Assembly (NCBI GenBank): GCA_035264765.1
Contig: DATFPQ010000020.1
Span: 1-22,914, forward strand
Direction of reading: 5' to 3'
Source of the DNA: DATFPQ01 sp035264765
GTDB taxonomy: Bacteria > Actinomycetota > Actinomycetes > Actinomycetales > Angustibacteraceae
DNA: 22,914 nt
Shown here one piece after another: positions 1-7,418 of the stretch; the stretch's first letter is position 1, and every line of letters begins with the position of its first letter. The translations under genes and the position numbers were made by a program. The notes beneath the pieces were generated by a model. That model ran no database searches. It saw only the letters and a list, made by a program, of their open reading frames with translations, and had not been told where the DNA came from.

Positions 1-151
1 CCAGCGCGCCGTCGAGGTGGCGGACGACGACGACGTCGAGTCCCTGCACGAGCGCATCAAGACCGTCGAGCGGGCCATGCTCGTCGACGTGGTGGGCCGG
101 ATGGCCCGCCTCGGTTGGACCATCCGCGACAGAAGGGTCACCATCCCGTGA
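1..151 (+). CDS. purN: Phosphoribosylglycinamide formyltransferase, C-terminal end (partial)
   Basis: This is the last ~49 codons of a gene that begins before the window, read in the frame starting at base 2 and ending in TGA at 149-151. The tail matches the usual PurN C-terminus: a helix containing LHERIKTVERAMLVDVV followed by a short strand. PurN transfers a formyl group from 10-formyl-THF to GAR in purine synthesis. The assignment leans on context, because the stop codon overlaps the purH start by 4 bp (GTGA) and purN-purH is a standard actinobacterial gene pair. The catalytic part lies outside the window. Confidence 0.8.
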   Translation, partial: QRAVEVADDDDVESLHERIKTVERAMLVDVVGRMARLGWTIRDRRVTIP

Positions 152-1734
152 GCGAGCAGGTTGCCCCGCAGATGGGCCAGCAGCGCCGAGCCATCCGCCG
201 CGCCCTGGTGTCGGTGTACGACAAGACCGGCCTGGAGGAGCTCGCCGTCGGCCTGAACGAGGCTGGCGTGGCCATCGTCTCCACCGGCTCGACCGCCGCC
301 CGGATCGCCGCGGCAGGAGTGCCGGTCACGGCGGTGGAGGAGCTCACCGGGTTCCCGGAGTGCCTGGACGGCCGGGTCAAGACGCTGCACCCGAAGGTGC
401 ACGCCGGCATCCTGGCCGACCGTCGCAACGCCGACCACGAGCGCCAGCTCGACGAGCTCGGTGTTGAGCCGTTCGACCTCGTGGTGGGCAACCTTTACCC
501 CTTCCGGAAGACGGTGGCCTCCGGCGCCTCGCCGGACGAGGTGGTGGAGCAGATCGACATCGGCGGCCCGTCGATGGTGCGCGGCGCCGCCAAGAACCAC
601 GCGAGCGTGGCCGTCGTCACGGACCCCGCGGACTATCCGCTGGTGCTGGAGGCGGTGCGCGCGGGCGGGTTCGACCTGCAGGCCAGGCGCCGGTTGGCGG
701 CGCGGGCCTTCGCCCACACCGCGGCGTACGACAAGGCCGTCGCCGAGTGGTGCGCCATGGAGCTCGCCGCGGATCCCGAGTGGTGGCCGGCGTACGCCGG
801 GCTCGCGCTCGAGCGCGCGGCCGTGCTGCGTTACGGGGAGAACCCGCACCAGAGGGGAGCACTGTACGTCGACCCCGACGCCGCGCCGGGGATCGCGCAG
901 GCGACGCCGTTGCACGGCAAGGAGATGTCGTACAACAACTACGTCGACGCCGACGCGGCACTGCGCGCGGCCTTCGACCTCGACGGACCCACAGTCGCCA
1001 TCATCAAGCACGCGAACCCGTGCGGCATCGCCGTCGGCTCGGACATCGCCGAGGCGCACGCCCGGGCCCACGCCTGCGACCCGGTGTCAGCGTTCGGTGG
1101 CGTCATCGCGGCGAACCGCCCGGTGACACTCGCCATGGCGCAGCAGGTCGCGGAGGTCTTCACCGAGGTCGTCGTCGCTCCGGCCTTCGAGCCCGACGCC
1201 TACGCTCTGCTGACCCAGAAGAAGAACGTGCGGCTGCTGGAGCTGCCAGACGGCTACGCGCGCGACAGTGTGGAGTGGCGGCAGGTCAGCGGTGGCGTGC
1301 TGGTGCAGACGGGTGACCGGATCGACGCGCCGGGCGACGACCCGGCGTCCTGGACGCTCGCGGCAGGTCCCGCCGCCGATGCGGCCACGCTCGCGGACCT
1401 GGCGTTCGCGTGGCGGACGGTGCGGGCGGTCCGCTCCAACGCCATCCTGCTCGCCCGGGACGGCGCCAGCGTGGGCGTCGGCATGGGACAGGTGAACCGG
1501 GTCGACTCCTGCCGGCTGGCCGTCGAGCGGGCGGGTGCGGACCGTGCGCGCGGCGCGGTGGCGGCGTCCGACGCCTTCTTCCCGTTCGCGGACGGCCTGC
1601 AGGTGCTGCTCGACGCGGGCGTCCGCGCGGTCGTCCAGCCCGGCGGCTCGATCCGCGACGCCGAGGTGGTGGCCGCCGCGGAGGCCGCCGGGGCGACGCT
1701 CTACCTGACCGGTACCCGTCACTTCGCCCACTGA
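148..1734 (+). CDS. purH: Bifunctional AICAR formyltransferase / IMP cyclohydrolase
   Basis: PurH catalyses the last two steps of IMP synthesis: formylation of AICAR with 10-formyl-THF, then ring closure. The protein is 528 aa, normal for the family. The N-terminal MGS-like cyclohydrolase domain shows VSVYDKTGL (21-29), STGSTAA, a KTLHPKVHAGIL segment and IDIGGPSMVRGAAKNH. The transformylase domain shows LRYGENPHQ, HGKEMSYNNYVD, the catalytic Lys-His pair in IIKHANPCGIA (K287, H288), DPVSAFGG, SDAFFPF and a C-terminal GTRHF. The GTG start at 148 overlaps the purN stop by 4 bp, indicating translational coupling. An ATG at 172 is a less likely alternative start. The GTG lies inside the upstream ORF that also opens at 115. 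Confidence 0.97.
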   Translation: MSEQVAPQMGQQRRAIRRALVSVYDKTGLEELAVGLNEAGVAIVSTGSTAARIAAAGVPVTAVEELTGFPECLDGRVKTLHPKVHAGILADRRNADHERQLDELGVEPFDLVVGNLYPFRKTVASGASPDEVVEQIDIGGPSMVRGAAKNHASVAVVTDPADYPLVLEAVRAGGFDLQARRRLAARAFAHTAAYDKAVAEWCAMELAADPEWWPAYAGLALERAAVLRYGENPHQRGALYVDPDAAPGIAQATPLHGKEMSYNNYVDADAALRAAFDLDGPTVAIIKHANPCGIAVGSDIAEAHARAHACDPVSAFGGVIAANRPVTLAMAQQVAEVFTEVVVAPAFEPDAYALLTQKKNVRLLELPDGYARDSVEWRQVSGGVLVQTGDRIDAPGDDPASWTLAAGPAADAATLADLAFAWRTVRAVRSNAILLARDGASVGVGMGQVNRVDSCRLAVERAGADRARGAVAASDAFFPFADGLQVLLDAGVRAVVQPGGSIRDAEVVAAAEAAGATLYLTGTRHFAH

Positions 1735-1763
1735 CGCACCGACCCACCGACAGGAGCTCTTTG

Positions 1764-2624
1764 ATGACCGCACGGCTGCTGGACGGCGCCGCCACCCTCG
1801 CGACGATCAAGGGCGAGCTCGCCGTTCGCGTGGCCGCCCTGCGCGAGCGCGGCGTGGTGCCCGGCCTGGGGACGATCCTGGTCGGCGACGACCCGGCCAG
1901 CCACTGGTACGTGCGGGCCAAGCACCGGGACTGCGCCGAGATCGGGATCGAGAGCATCCAGCGCGAGCTGCCGGCGGGCACGTCGCAGGCGGAGGTCGAG
2001 GCGGTCGTCGACGAGCTCAACGCCGACCCCGCCTGCACCGCCTTCCTGGTGCAGCAGCCCACCGGCCTGGACGAGTTCGCGATCCTCGGCCGGGTCGACC
2101 CGGTCAAGGACGTCGACGGGCTGCACCCCACCAACCTCGGCTGGCTGGTGCTGGGCAAGCCGGCGCCGGTGCCGTGCACGCCGGCCGGCGTCATCGAGCT
2201 GCTGCGCAGGCACGGCGTCGAGATCCGGGGCGCGAACGTCTGCGTGATCGGGCGCGGGCTGACCGTGGGACGCCCACTCGGCCTGATGCTGACCCGGCGC
2301 AGCGAGAACGCCACGGTCACGTTGTGCCACACCGGGACCCGCGACCTCGCGGGGCATGTGCGCCAGGCCGACATCGTGGTGGCGGCGGCCGGCGTGCCGG
2401 GCATCGTCCGGGGGGACATGGTGCGACCCGGGGCGGCGGTCCTGGACGTCGGCGTCAGTCGGGTGACCGGCGAGGACGGCAAGGCGCGGATCGCGGGCGA
2501 CGTCGCACCGGACGTCGTGGAGGTGGCCGGGTGGGTCAGCCCCAACCCCGGCGGCGTCGGGCCGATGACCCGCGCCATGCTGCTGGCCAACGTCGTCGAG
2601 GCGGCCGAGCGGTCCCTCGCGTGA
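1764..2624 (+). CDS. folD: Bifunctional methylene-THF dehydrogenase / methenyl-THF cyclohydrolase
   Basis: FolD interconverts 5,10-methylene-THF and 10-formyl-THF using NADP, and so supplies the formyl donor used by the adjacent purN and purH products. It is 286 aa, full length. The start is ATG at 1764, with a GGAG Shine-Dalgarno element at 1753-1756. Visible motifs are VGDDPAS then YVRAK (Y49 and the catalytic K53), DPVKDVDGLHPTN (substrate loop), GRGLTVGRPLG (Rossmann nucleotide site), ATVTLCHTGT and the C-terminal SPNPGGVGPMTRAMLL. The usual QLPLP motif after the catalytic region reads QQPTG here (residues 97-101). The 29-bp gap to purH fits one operon. Confidence 0.96.
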   Translation: MTARLLDGAATLATIKGELAVRVAALRERGVVPGLGTILVGDDPASHWYVRAKHRDCAEIGIESIQRELPAGTSQAEVEAVVDELNADPACTAFLVQQPTGLDEFAILGRVDPVKDVDGLHPTNLGWLVLGKPAPVPCTPAGVIELLRRHGVEIRGANVCVIGRGLTVGRPLGLMLTRRSENATVTLCHTGTRDLAGHVRQADIVVAAAGVPGIVRGDMVRPGAAVLDVGVSRVTGEDGKARIAGDVAPDVVEVAGWVSPNPGGVGPMTRAMLLANVVEAAERSLA

Positions 2625-2896
2625 GCCCAGCGCCCCTCGGCTCACGCCTGCTGGGGCCCTGGCTGCTGCTGGCGACGGGGACGGCGGTGGCGGTGGCCCT
2701 CGTCGTCACCGGGCACCTCAAGGCCGGCGCCAACGTGCTCGGCGGGACGCTCGCGCTCACGGCACTGTTGCGGGCCGCGCTCCCGCTGCGGCTGGCCGGC
2801 GCCGTCGCCGCGCGATCGCGCGTCGTCGACGTCCTCATGCTCTCTGCCGCCGCGGTTGCGGCGTTGGTGCTGGCGGCCACCCTCCCGACCCCGTGA
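2621..2896 (+). CDS. DUF3017-type small membrane protein
   Basis: A 91-aa hydrophobic protein starting at GTG 2621 and overlapping the folD stop by 4 bp. It shows about three membrane-spanning stretches: WLLLATGTAVAVALVV, a middle segment around NVLGGTLALTALLRAALPL, and VVDVLMLSAAAVAALVLAA. Between the second and third lies an Arg-Ser-Arg turn (AARSRVVD), as in DUF3017 proteins, which are typically encoded directly behind folD in actinobacteria. The function is unknown. The gene converges on mdh with only a 24-bp gap, which holds the 10-bp palindrome GGCGGCCGCC (2898-2907). Confidence 0.8.
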   Translation: MSPAPLGSRLLGPWLLLATGTAVAVALVVTGHLKAGANVLGGTLALTALLRAALPLRLAGAVAARSRVVDVLMLSAAAVAALVLAATLPTP

Positions 2897-2920
2897 CGGC
2901 GGCCGCCAGCAACAGTTGTC

Positions 2921-3913
2921 TTACTTGATCAGACCCAGCGTCTTGACGGCGTCCCGCTCGTCGGCGAGCTCGGCCGCGCTCGTGTCGATCCGCGACCGGG
3001 AGAAGTCGTCGATGTCCAGGCGCTGCACGATCTCGTAGCGGCCGTCCCGGACGGTCACCGGGAAGGAGGAGATCAGGCCCTCCTCGACGCCGTACGACCC
3101 GTCCGACGGCACAGCCATCGACACCCAGTCGCCCTCGGGCGTGCCGAGCACCCAGTCGCGGGCGTGGTCGATGGTGGCGTTGGCAGCGCTGGCCGCGGAG
3201 GACGAGCCCCGCGCGGCGATGATCTCGGCGCCGCGTTGCTGCACCTTGGGGATGAACTCGTTCTCCAGCCAGGCCTGGTCGCCGACCAGCTCGGCGGCGT
3301 TCTGGCCGCGCACCTCGGCGTGGAAGATGTCGGGGTACTGCGTCGCGGAGTGGTTGCCCCAGATCGTCATCTTCTTGATGTCGGTCACCGGGGCGCCGGT
3401 CTTGGCCGCCAGCTGGGCGATGGCCCGGTTGTGATCCAGCCGGGTCAGCGCGGTGAAGCGCTCCGCGGGGACGTCCGGTGCGTTCCGCTGCGCGATCAGG
3501 GCGTTGGTGTTGGCCGGGTTGCCGGTGACCAGGACCTTGACGTCGTCCGCTGCCACGTCGTTGATCGCGCGGCCCTGGCCGGTGAAGATGGCGCCGTTCG
3601 CCTCGAGCAGGTCCCCGCGCTCCATGCCCTTGGTCCGCGGCCGCGCGCCCACGAGCAGCGCCAGGCTGATGCCGTCGAAGACCTTCGTCGGGTCGTCACC
3701 GATCTCCACCTTCGACAGCAGCGGGAAGGCGCAGTCGTCGAGCTCCATGACCACTCCCTCCAGCGTCTTCAGCGCCGGCGTGATCTCCAACAGCCGCAGC
3801 TCGACCGGGGTGTCCGGGCCGAGCAGCGCACCGCTGGCGATGCGGAACAGCAGGCTGTAGCCGATCTGGCCGGCCGCTCCGGTGACGGCGACCTTGACGG
3901 GAGTGGGGCTCAC
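2921..3913 (-). CDS. mdh: Malate dehydrogenase (NAD)
   Basis: Oxidises malate to oxaloacetate in the TCA cycle. The protein is 330 aa, normal for the cytosolic-type bacterial MDH family. It shows the Rossmann loop TGAAGQIGYSLL (11-22), the substrate-arginine loop GARPRTKGMER (89-99), TGNPANTNA, the catalytic Asp in TRLDHNRA (D160) and the catalytic His in WGNHSATQYPD (H188). The GTG start at 3913 was chosen because AAGGAG (3925-3920) lies 6 nt upstream. The longer frame back to 4000 adds an Arg/Pro-rich stretch that is unlikely to be translated. The 3' end faces the DUF3017 gene. Confidence 0.97.
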   Translation of the reverse strand: MSPTPVKVAVTGAAGQIGYSLLFRIASGALLGPDTPVELRLLEITPALKTLEGVVMELDDCAFPLLSKVEIGDDPTKVFDGISLALLVGARPRTKGMERGDLLEANGAIFTGQGRAINDVAADDVKVLVTGNPANTNALIAQRNAPDVPAERFTALTRLDHNRAIAQLAAKTGAPVTDIKKMTIWGNHSATQYPDIFHAEVRGQNAAELVGDQAWLENEFIPKVQQRGAEIIAARGSSSAASAANATIDHARDWVLGTPEGDWVSMAVPSDGSYGVEEGLISSFPVTVRDGRYEIVQRLDIDDFSRSRIDTSAAELADERDAVKTLGLIK

Positions 3914-4037
3914 GACGTGCTCCTTGGGGGGACGGCGGCGGCGTCGGCCCGGACGGCGCCGACGCGCTGCCGACGCTAGCAAGGTCTCGGCCGGTCGCAC
4001 CTGCCCGTCGTCCCGGCGTCCACTGGGCGCCGTTGCT

Positions 4038-4068
4038 ACACCCGTTCGGTGTCGCGGGGTTCCCCCGC
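4038..4068 (-). terminator. Two adjacent hairpins between the PPOX gene and mdh
   Basis: The interval 3914-4102 holds two small inverted repeats in tandem. One is ACACC/GGTGT (4038-4042 with 4048-4052); the other is GCGGGG/CCCCGC with a 3-nt loop (4054-4059 with 4063-4068). They lie 35-65 bp past the stop of the minus-strand PPOX gene and upstream of mdh, so they could end PPOX transcription. There is no U-tract, so the terminator call is weak. No other feature is evident in this interval. Confidence 0.3.
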
Positions 4069-4102
4069 TACGGACCTATTGCAGTAGGGGCGCCCCGCGG
4101 AC

Positions 4103-4618
4103 TTATCGGGGCCGAAAGCGGGTCTGGCTGTAGTGCCCCTTGCGGAACGCGAACACCGTCGTCGGCGCGATCCGGAAGACCAGGGCCCGGTTGCCGACCG
4201 GACCGACGAACACGCCGTCGCGCACGTCGAAGTGCCACTCGTGGCCGTACTTCTCGACGTACGCCTCGGCCACCCGCCGCAGCCGCTCCTCGTCCACGAC
4301 CCGCTCGGCATCGCCTTCCACCACGACATCGAGGCCGTCGCCGAGGCCGTTCCCGCCGGTGGTCAGGACGCACTGCCGGTTCACCGCCAGGTTCCTGCCC
4401 TTCCGCTCGTCGGCGCCGGTGCAGAACCAGGGCGCCTCCTGCTCCCACACGGTGAGCAGCGGGGTCACGTGTGGGCGGCCGTCCGGGCGGATGGTGGTGA
4501 GCCAGGACGTCGGCGCCTCGCGCAGCACCTGCCTGGCCTCCTGCCAGGTCGCGGGTGTCGCGCCCTCCTCGCTGTAGCGGGCGTCCAGCTCGGCGGTGGG
4601 GTCGGTGTCGGAGGTCAT
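4103..4618 (-). CDS. Pyridoxamine 5'-phosphate oxidase-fold (PPOX/F420-type) protein
   Basis: A 171-aa split-barrel flavin/F420-binding family protein. The core shows SWLTTIRPDGRPHVTPL, then WFCTGADERKGRNL and VLTTGGN, LDVVVEGDAERV, and the family-typical end FAFRKGHYSQTRFRPR. Actinobacterial members usually bind F420 or FMN and reduce unknown small substrates, so the substrate cannot be named. I chose ATG 4618 because homologous proteins begin just before the equivalent of the ELDARYS segment. ATG 4651 in the same frame would add 11 residues, and neither has a clear Shine-Dalgarno sequence. The gene diverges from idh and shares its promoter gap. Confidence 0.85.
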   Translation of the reverse strand: MTSDTDPTAELDARYSEEGATPATWQEARQVLREAPTSWLTTIRPDGRPHVTPLLTVWEQEAPWFCTGADERKGRNLAVNRQCVLTTGGNGLGDGLDVVVEGDAERVVDEERLRRVAEAYVEKYGHEWHFDVRDGVFVGPVGNRALVFRIAPTTVFAFRKGHYSQTRFRPR

Positions 4619-4687
4619 GGGGGTAGGACCGAGGATGGTGCCGCGACTCATCGCCGCACGGCTGGCACCGGTCCAGCCGGGACGATA

Positions 4688-4701
4688 TCTTGACGTCAAG
4701 A
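4688..4701. promoter_or_regulatory. 14-bp perfect palindrome in the idh/PPOX promoter gap
   Basis: TCTTGACGTCAAGA is a perfect dyad 38 bp before the idh start codon and 70 bp before the divergent PPOX start. It overlaps a plus-strand -10-like TATCTT (4686-4691) and abuts a minus-strand -10-like TATCGT (4687-4682), so a bound dimer would block both promoters. From memory, the urate/TamR-type MarR regulators of actinobacteria use palindromes of the CTTGA-n-n-TCAAG kind at TCA-cycle genes including isocitrate dehydrogenase. The regulator identity is inference. Confidence 0.55.
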
Positions 4702-4738
4702 GGTCAGACGCAGCGCAGCGGACAGGAGTGGGACACCC

Positions 4739-5956
4739 ATGGCGAAGATCAAGGTGGCGGGCCCCGTCGTCGAGCTCGACGGCGACGAGATGACCCGGAT
4801 CATCTGGCAGTTCATCAAGGACCGGCTGATCCACCCTTACCTGGACGTGGACCTGCGCTACTACGACCTGAGCATCGAGCACCGCGACGGCACCGAGGAC
4901 CAGGTGACGGTCGACGCCGCCAACGCCATCAAGGAGCACGGGGTCGGCGTCAAGTGCGCCACGATCACGCCGGACGAGGCGCGGGTCGAGGAGTTCGGCC
5001 TGAAGAAGATGTGGCTGTCGCCGAACGGGACGATCCGCAACATCCTCGGCGGCGTGGTCTTCCGCGAGCCGATCATCATCAGCAACATCCCCCGGCTGGT
5101 GCCCGGCTGGACCAAGCCGATCGTCATCGGCCGCCACGCCCACGGCGACCAGTACAAGGCCACGAACTTCAAGGTGCCCGGCGCGGGCCAGCTGACCATC
5201 ACCTTCACGCCTGAGGACGGCTCCGAGCCGATCCAGCACGTCGTCGCCAACTACGGCGAGGACGGCGGCGTAGCGATGGGCATGTACAACTACAACCGGT
5301 CCATCGAGGACTTCGCCCGGGCCTCGTTCTCCTATGGCCTTCAACGCGGCTACCCGGTGTACCTCTCCACCAAGAACACGATCCTCAAGAGCTACGACGG
5401 CGCCTTCAAGGACATCTTCGCCGACGTCTTCGAGCGGGAGTTCAAGGCCGAGTTCGAGACCGCAGGGCTCACCTACGAGCACCGGCTGATCGACGACATG
5501 GTCGCCGCCGCGCTCAAGTGGGAGGGCGGCTACGTCTGGGCCTGCAAGAACTACGACGGCGACGTGCAGTCGGACACCGTGGCGCAGGGCTTCGGCTCGC
5601 TGGGCCTGATGACCTCGGTACTGATGACTCCGGACGGCCGGACGGTGGAAGCCGAGGCCGCCCACGGCACCGTCACCCGGCACTTCCGCCAGCACCAGCA
5701 GGGCAAGCCGACGTCGACCAACCCGATCGCGTCGATCTTCGCCTGGACCGGCGGGCTGAAGCACCGCGGCAAGCTCGACGGCACTCCCGAGGTCACGAAG
5801 TTCGCCGAGACGCTCGAGCGGGTCTGCGTGGAGACGGTCGAGAGCGGCAAGATGACCAAGGACCTGGCGCTGCTCGTCGGGCCGGACCAGGGCTGGCTCA
5901 CCACCGAGGAGTTCCTCGCGGCTCTGGACGAGAACCTCGCGGCCGCGCAGGCCTGA
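4739..5956 (+). CDS. idh: NADP-dependent isocitrate dehydrogenase, eukaryote-like homodimeric type
   Basis: Converts isocitrate to 2-oxoglutarate plus CO2, yielding NADPH. The protein is 405 aa and collinear with human IDH1/IDH2 rather than with E. coli Icd. It shows LDGDEMTRIIW near the N-terminus, SPNGTIRNILGG (S94, R100), R109, IGRHAHGDQYKATNF (R132, the same number as in human IDH1), STKNTILK, HRLIDDMVA (metal-binding aspartates), ACKNYDGDVQSD, and the NADP-binding region HGTVTRHFRQH followed by STNPIASIFAW. The start is ATG 4739 with AGGAG at 4724-4728. Actinobacteria carry either this type or a large monomeric IDH; this is clearly the dimeric one. Confidence 0.96.
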   Translation: MAKIKVAGPVVELDGDEMTRIIWQFIKDRLIHPYLDVDLRYYDLSIEHRDGTEDQVTVDAANAIKEHGVGVKCATITPDEARVEEFGLKKMWLSPNGTIRNILGGVVFREPIIISNIPRLVPGWTKPIVIGRHAHGDQYKATNFKVPGAGQLTITFTPEDGSEPIQHVVANYGEDGGVAMGMYNYNRSIEDFARASFSYGLQRGYPVYLSTKNTILKSYDGAFKDIFADVFEREFKAEFETAGLTYEHRLIDDMVAAALKWEGGYVWACKNYDGDVQSDTVAQGFGSLGLMTSVLMTPDGRTVEAEAAHGTVTRHFRQHQQGKPTSTNPIASIFAWTGGLKHRGKLDGTPEVTKFAETLERVCVETVESGKMTKDLALLVGPDQGWLTTEEFLAALDENLAAAQA

Positions 5957-5968
5957 CGCCGGCGCGCA

Positions 5969-6041
5969 CCGCGCCGACAGGAGCAACCGGGCCTGACGGG
6001 TCCTGAACCCCCCGCACCCCTGGTTGCTCCTGTCGGTGCGG
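5969..6041. terminator. 23-bp inverted repeat between idh and xth
   Basis: Bases 5969-5991 pair with 6019-6041 over 23 positions, with two G-U pairs (5973/6037 and 5989/6021) and no mismatch. The core is CCGACAGGAGCAACC facing GGTTGCTCCTGTCGG. The 27-nt loop can itself fold (GGGT..ACCC). It begins 13 bp after the idh stop and ends 18 bp before the xth start. Such a long stem probably ends idh transcription or protects its 3' end. No U-tract follows on either strand. Confidence 0.6.
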
Positions 6042-6059
6042 CTCCCGAAAGACACCACC

Positions 6060-6869
6060 GTGCTGAGGATCATCACCGCGAACGTCAACGGCGTCCGCGC
6101 GGCCGCCCGGCGCGGCGGGCTGGACTGGCTGGCCGCCCAAGAGCCGGACGTCCTGTGCCTGCAGGAGGTCCGGGCGAGCGACGACCAGCTGGCGCAGGTG
6201 CTCGACGACGCCGGGCTGGGGGACTGGGCCGTCGCCCACACCGAGGCCGCCGCCAAGGGCCGGGCCGGCGTCGCGGTCCTCACCCGGGACCGACCGCTGG
6301 CGGCGCGCTACGGCCTCGGGCACGCCGAGTTCGAGGGCAGCGGCCGCTGGGCCGAGGTCGACCTGGCGACGGCGGCCGGACCCCTCACTGTGGTGTCGGC
6401 CTACGTGCCCACCGGCGAGACGGACACGCCCCGTCAGGAGCACAAGTACCGTTTCCTGGACGCCATGGGCGCCCGGATGCGGTCGCTACGCGGCGCCGGC
6501 GACGCCCTGGCCGTGGTGATGGGCGACCTCAACGTGGCCCACCGCGAGGCGGACCTGAAGAACTGGAAGGGCAACCTGAAGAAGTCTGGTTCCCTGCCGG
6601 ACGAGCGCGCATACCTGGACCGGTGGCTCTCTGACGACGGCGGCTGGGTCGACGTGCAGCGCGCGCTCGCGGGCGAGGGCCCGGGCCCGTACACGTGGTG
6701 GTCCTGGCGCGGCCAGGCGTTCGACCGCGACACGGGTTGGCGGATCGACTACCAGCTCGCGACCCGGCCTCTGGCCGAGCGCGCCGTCAAGGCCGTGGCC
6801 GGACGGGCGCCTACCTACGCCGAGCGGTGGAGCGACCACGCCGCCGTTGTGGCGGACTACGACCTGTAG
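6060..6869 (+). CDS. xth: Exodeoxyribonuclease III / AP endonuclease
   Basis: A 269-aa member of the exonuclease III (EEP) family, which cleaves DNA at abasic sites and trims 3' ends in base-excision repair. Motifs in order are NVNGVRAA (N8, N10), the metal-binding Glu in LCLQEVR (E36), GRAGVAVL, Tyr in SAYVPTGE (Y115), GDLNVAHREADLKN (D156, N158), WRIDYQLAT (D230) and the C-terminal catalytic SDHAAV (D259, H260). I chose GTG 6060, which places the first strand (RIITANVNG) directly after the start. GTG 6036 and TTG 6024 are in frame but fall in the right arm of the preceding inverted repeat. The Shine-Dalgarno sequence is weak (GAAAG). Confidence 0.93.
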   Translation: MLRIITANVNGVRAAARRGGLDWLAAQEPDVLCLQEVRASDDQLAQVLDDAGLGDWAVAHTEAAAKGRAGVAVLTRDRPLAARYGLGHAEFEGSGRWAEVDLATAAGPLTVVSAYVPTGETDTPRQEHKYRFLDAMGARMRSLRGAGDALAVVMGDLNVAHREADLKNWKGNLKKSGSLPDERAYLDRWLSDDGGWVDVQRALAGEGPGPYTWWSWRGQAFDRDTGWRIDYQLATRPLAERAVKAVAGRAPTYAERWSDHAAVVADYDL

Positions 6870-6886
6870 CGGGCGGCGTCCCCGCT
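6868..6886. terminator. Small hairpin between convergent genes
   Basis: AGCGGG (6868-6873) pairs with CCCGCT (6881-6886) around a 7-nt loop, starting inside the xth stop codon and ending 7 bp before the stop of the opposing secreted-protein gene. The position suits a bidirectional terminator, but the stem is short and lacks a T-run. Confidence 0.3.
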
Positions 6887-6893
6887 CGGCTGC

Positions 6894-7301
6894 CTACTTC
6901 CGGTCGTCCGGACAGTAGTAGCGCGGCGACGTGATCCCGCGTCCGTGCCATACGAGCAGAGCGCGGTACCAGCCCCGGTAGTAGTCCTCGTCGTACGGGC
7001 GGGCGCACCCGTACTGGAAGGTCTCCGTCCCGTTGAGCAGCTGCAGGTCGCTACGGCAGGCGACGACCGAGTGCCAGCTGTCGCGGCCGTACTGCTTCTG
7101 CAGGCACAGCTTGTCGCCGTTGTGGGGCTTGCACTGGCGCATCGGTTTGGAGTACTTGAGCCCGGCGGCGATCCCGCCGAAGACGCGCTCGACGATCCGC
7201 GCCCTTGGGTGGCAGGCTGCGCTCGCCTCCTGCGCCGTGGTGACGATTCCCAGCGACGTCAGGAGCGAGATGAGGCACAAGACAATGGTAAACCGGCGCA
7301 T
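6894..7301 (-). CDS. Secreted cysteine-rich protein of unknown function
   Basis: A 135-aa protein of no family I recognise. It has a classic signal peptide: MRRF, then a hydrophobic core (about residues 4-22), then TTAQEASA before a likely cleavage at A28/A29. The mature ~107 residues carry six cysteines (C30, C57, C66, C82, C99, C130), suggesting three disulfides, and a Tyr/Trp-rich C-terminal half (DEDYYRGWYRALLVW). ATG 7301 is preferred because GGAGG (7316-7312) lies 10 nt upstream; the in-frame GTG 7310 is only 1 nt from it. Codon use is less GC-biased than in neighbouring genes (ATT, TTT, TTG, GTA occur), which may mean recent acquisition. It follows galK on the same strand after a 117-bp gap. 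Confidence 0.75.
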   Translation of the reverse strand: MRRFTIVLCLISLLTSLGIVTTAQEASAACHPRARIVERVFGGIAAGLKYSKPMRQCKPHNGDKLCLQKQYGRDSWHSVVACRSDLQLLNGTETFQYGCARPYDEDYYRGWYRALLVWHGRGITSPRYYCPDDRK

Positions 7302-7418
7302 GTCGCGCACCCCTCCGAAGGGTTGCCTCTCGGGTGCCCAGCATCCAATTCTTGCCGCGCGTCAAGGCAATACCAACGTAGCGGGATGGGGCGGGAAGTC
7401 AAGGCCCTCCCCGGGCAC

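Noticed and set aside
146..151. Possible frameshift at purN/purH because the frames overlap
   Set aside because: The GTGA overlap is an ordinary coupled stop/start, seen at several other junctions in this window.
4103..6283. 726-codon minus-strand open frame running opposite idh
   Set aside because: Only its last 171 codons (the PPOX protein) are real; the rest is the antisense of idh and is open because of high G+C codon bias.
7352..7370. TTGCC/GGCAA hairpin and a minus-strand TTGACG (7365-7360) before the secreted-protein gene
   Set aside because: No convincing -10 at 16-18 bp from TTGACG, and the stem is 5 bp with a 9-nt loop, so neither a promoter nor a galK terminator can be supported.
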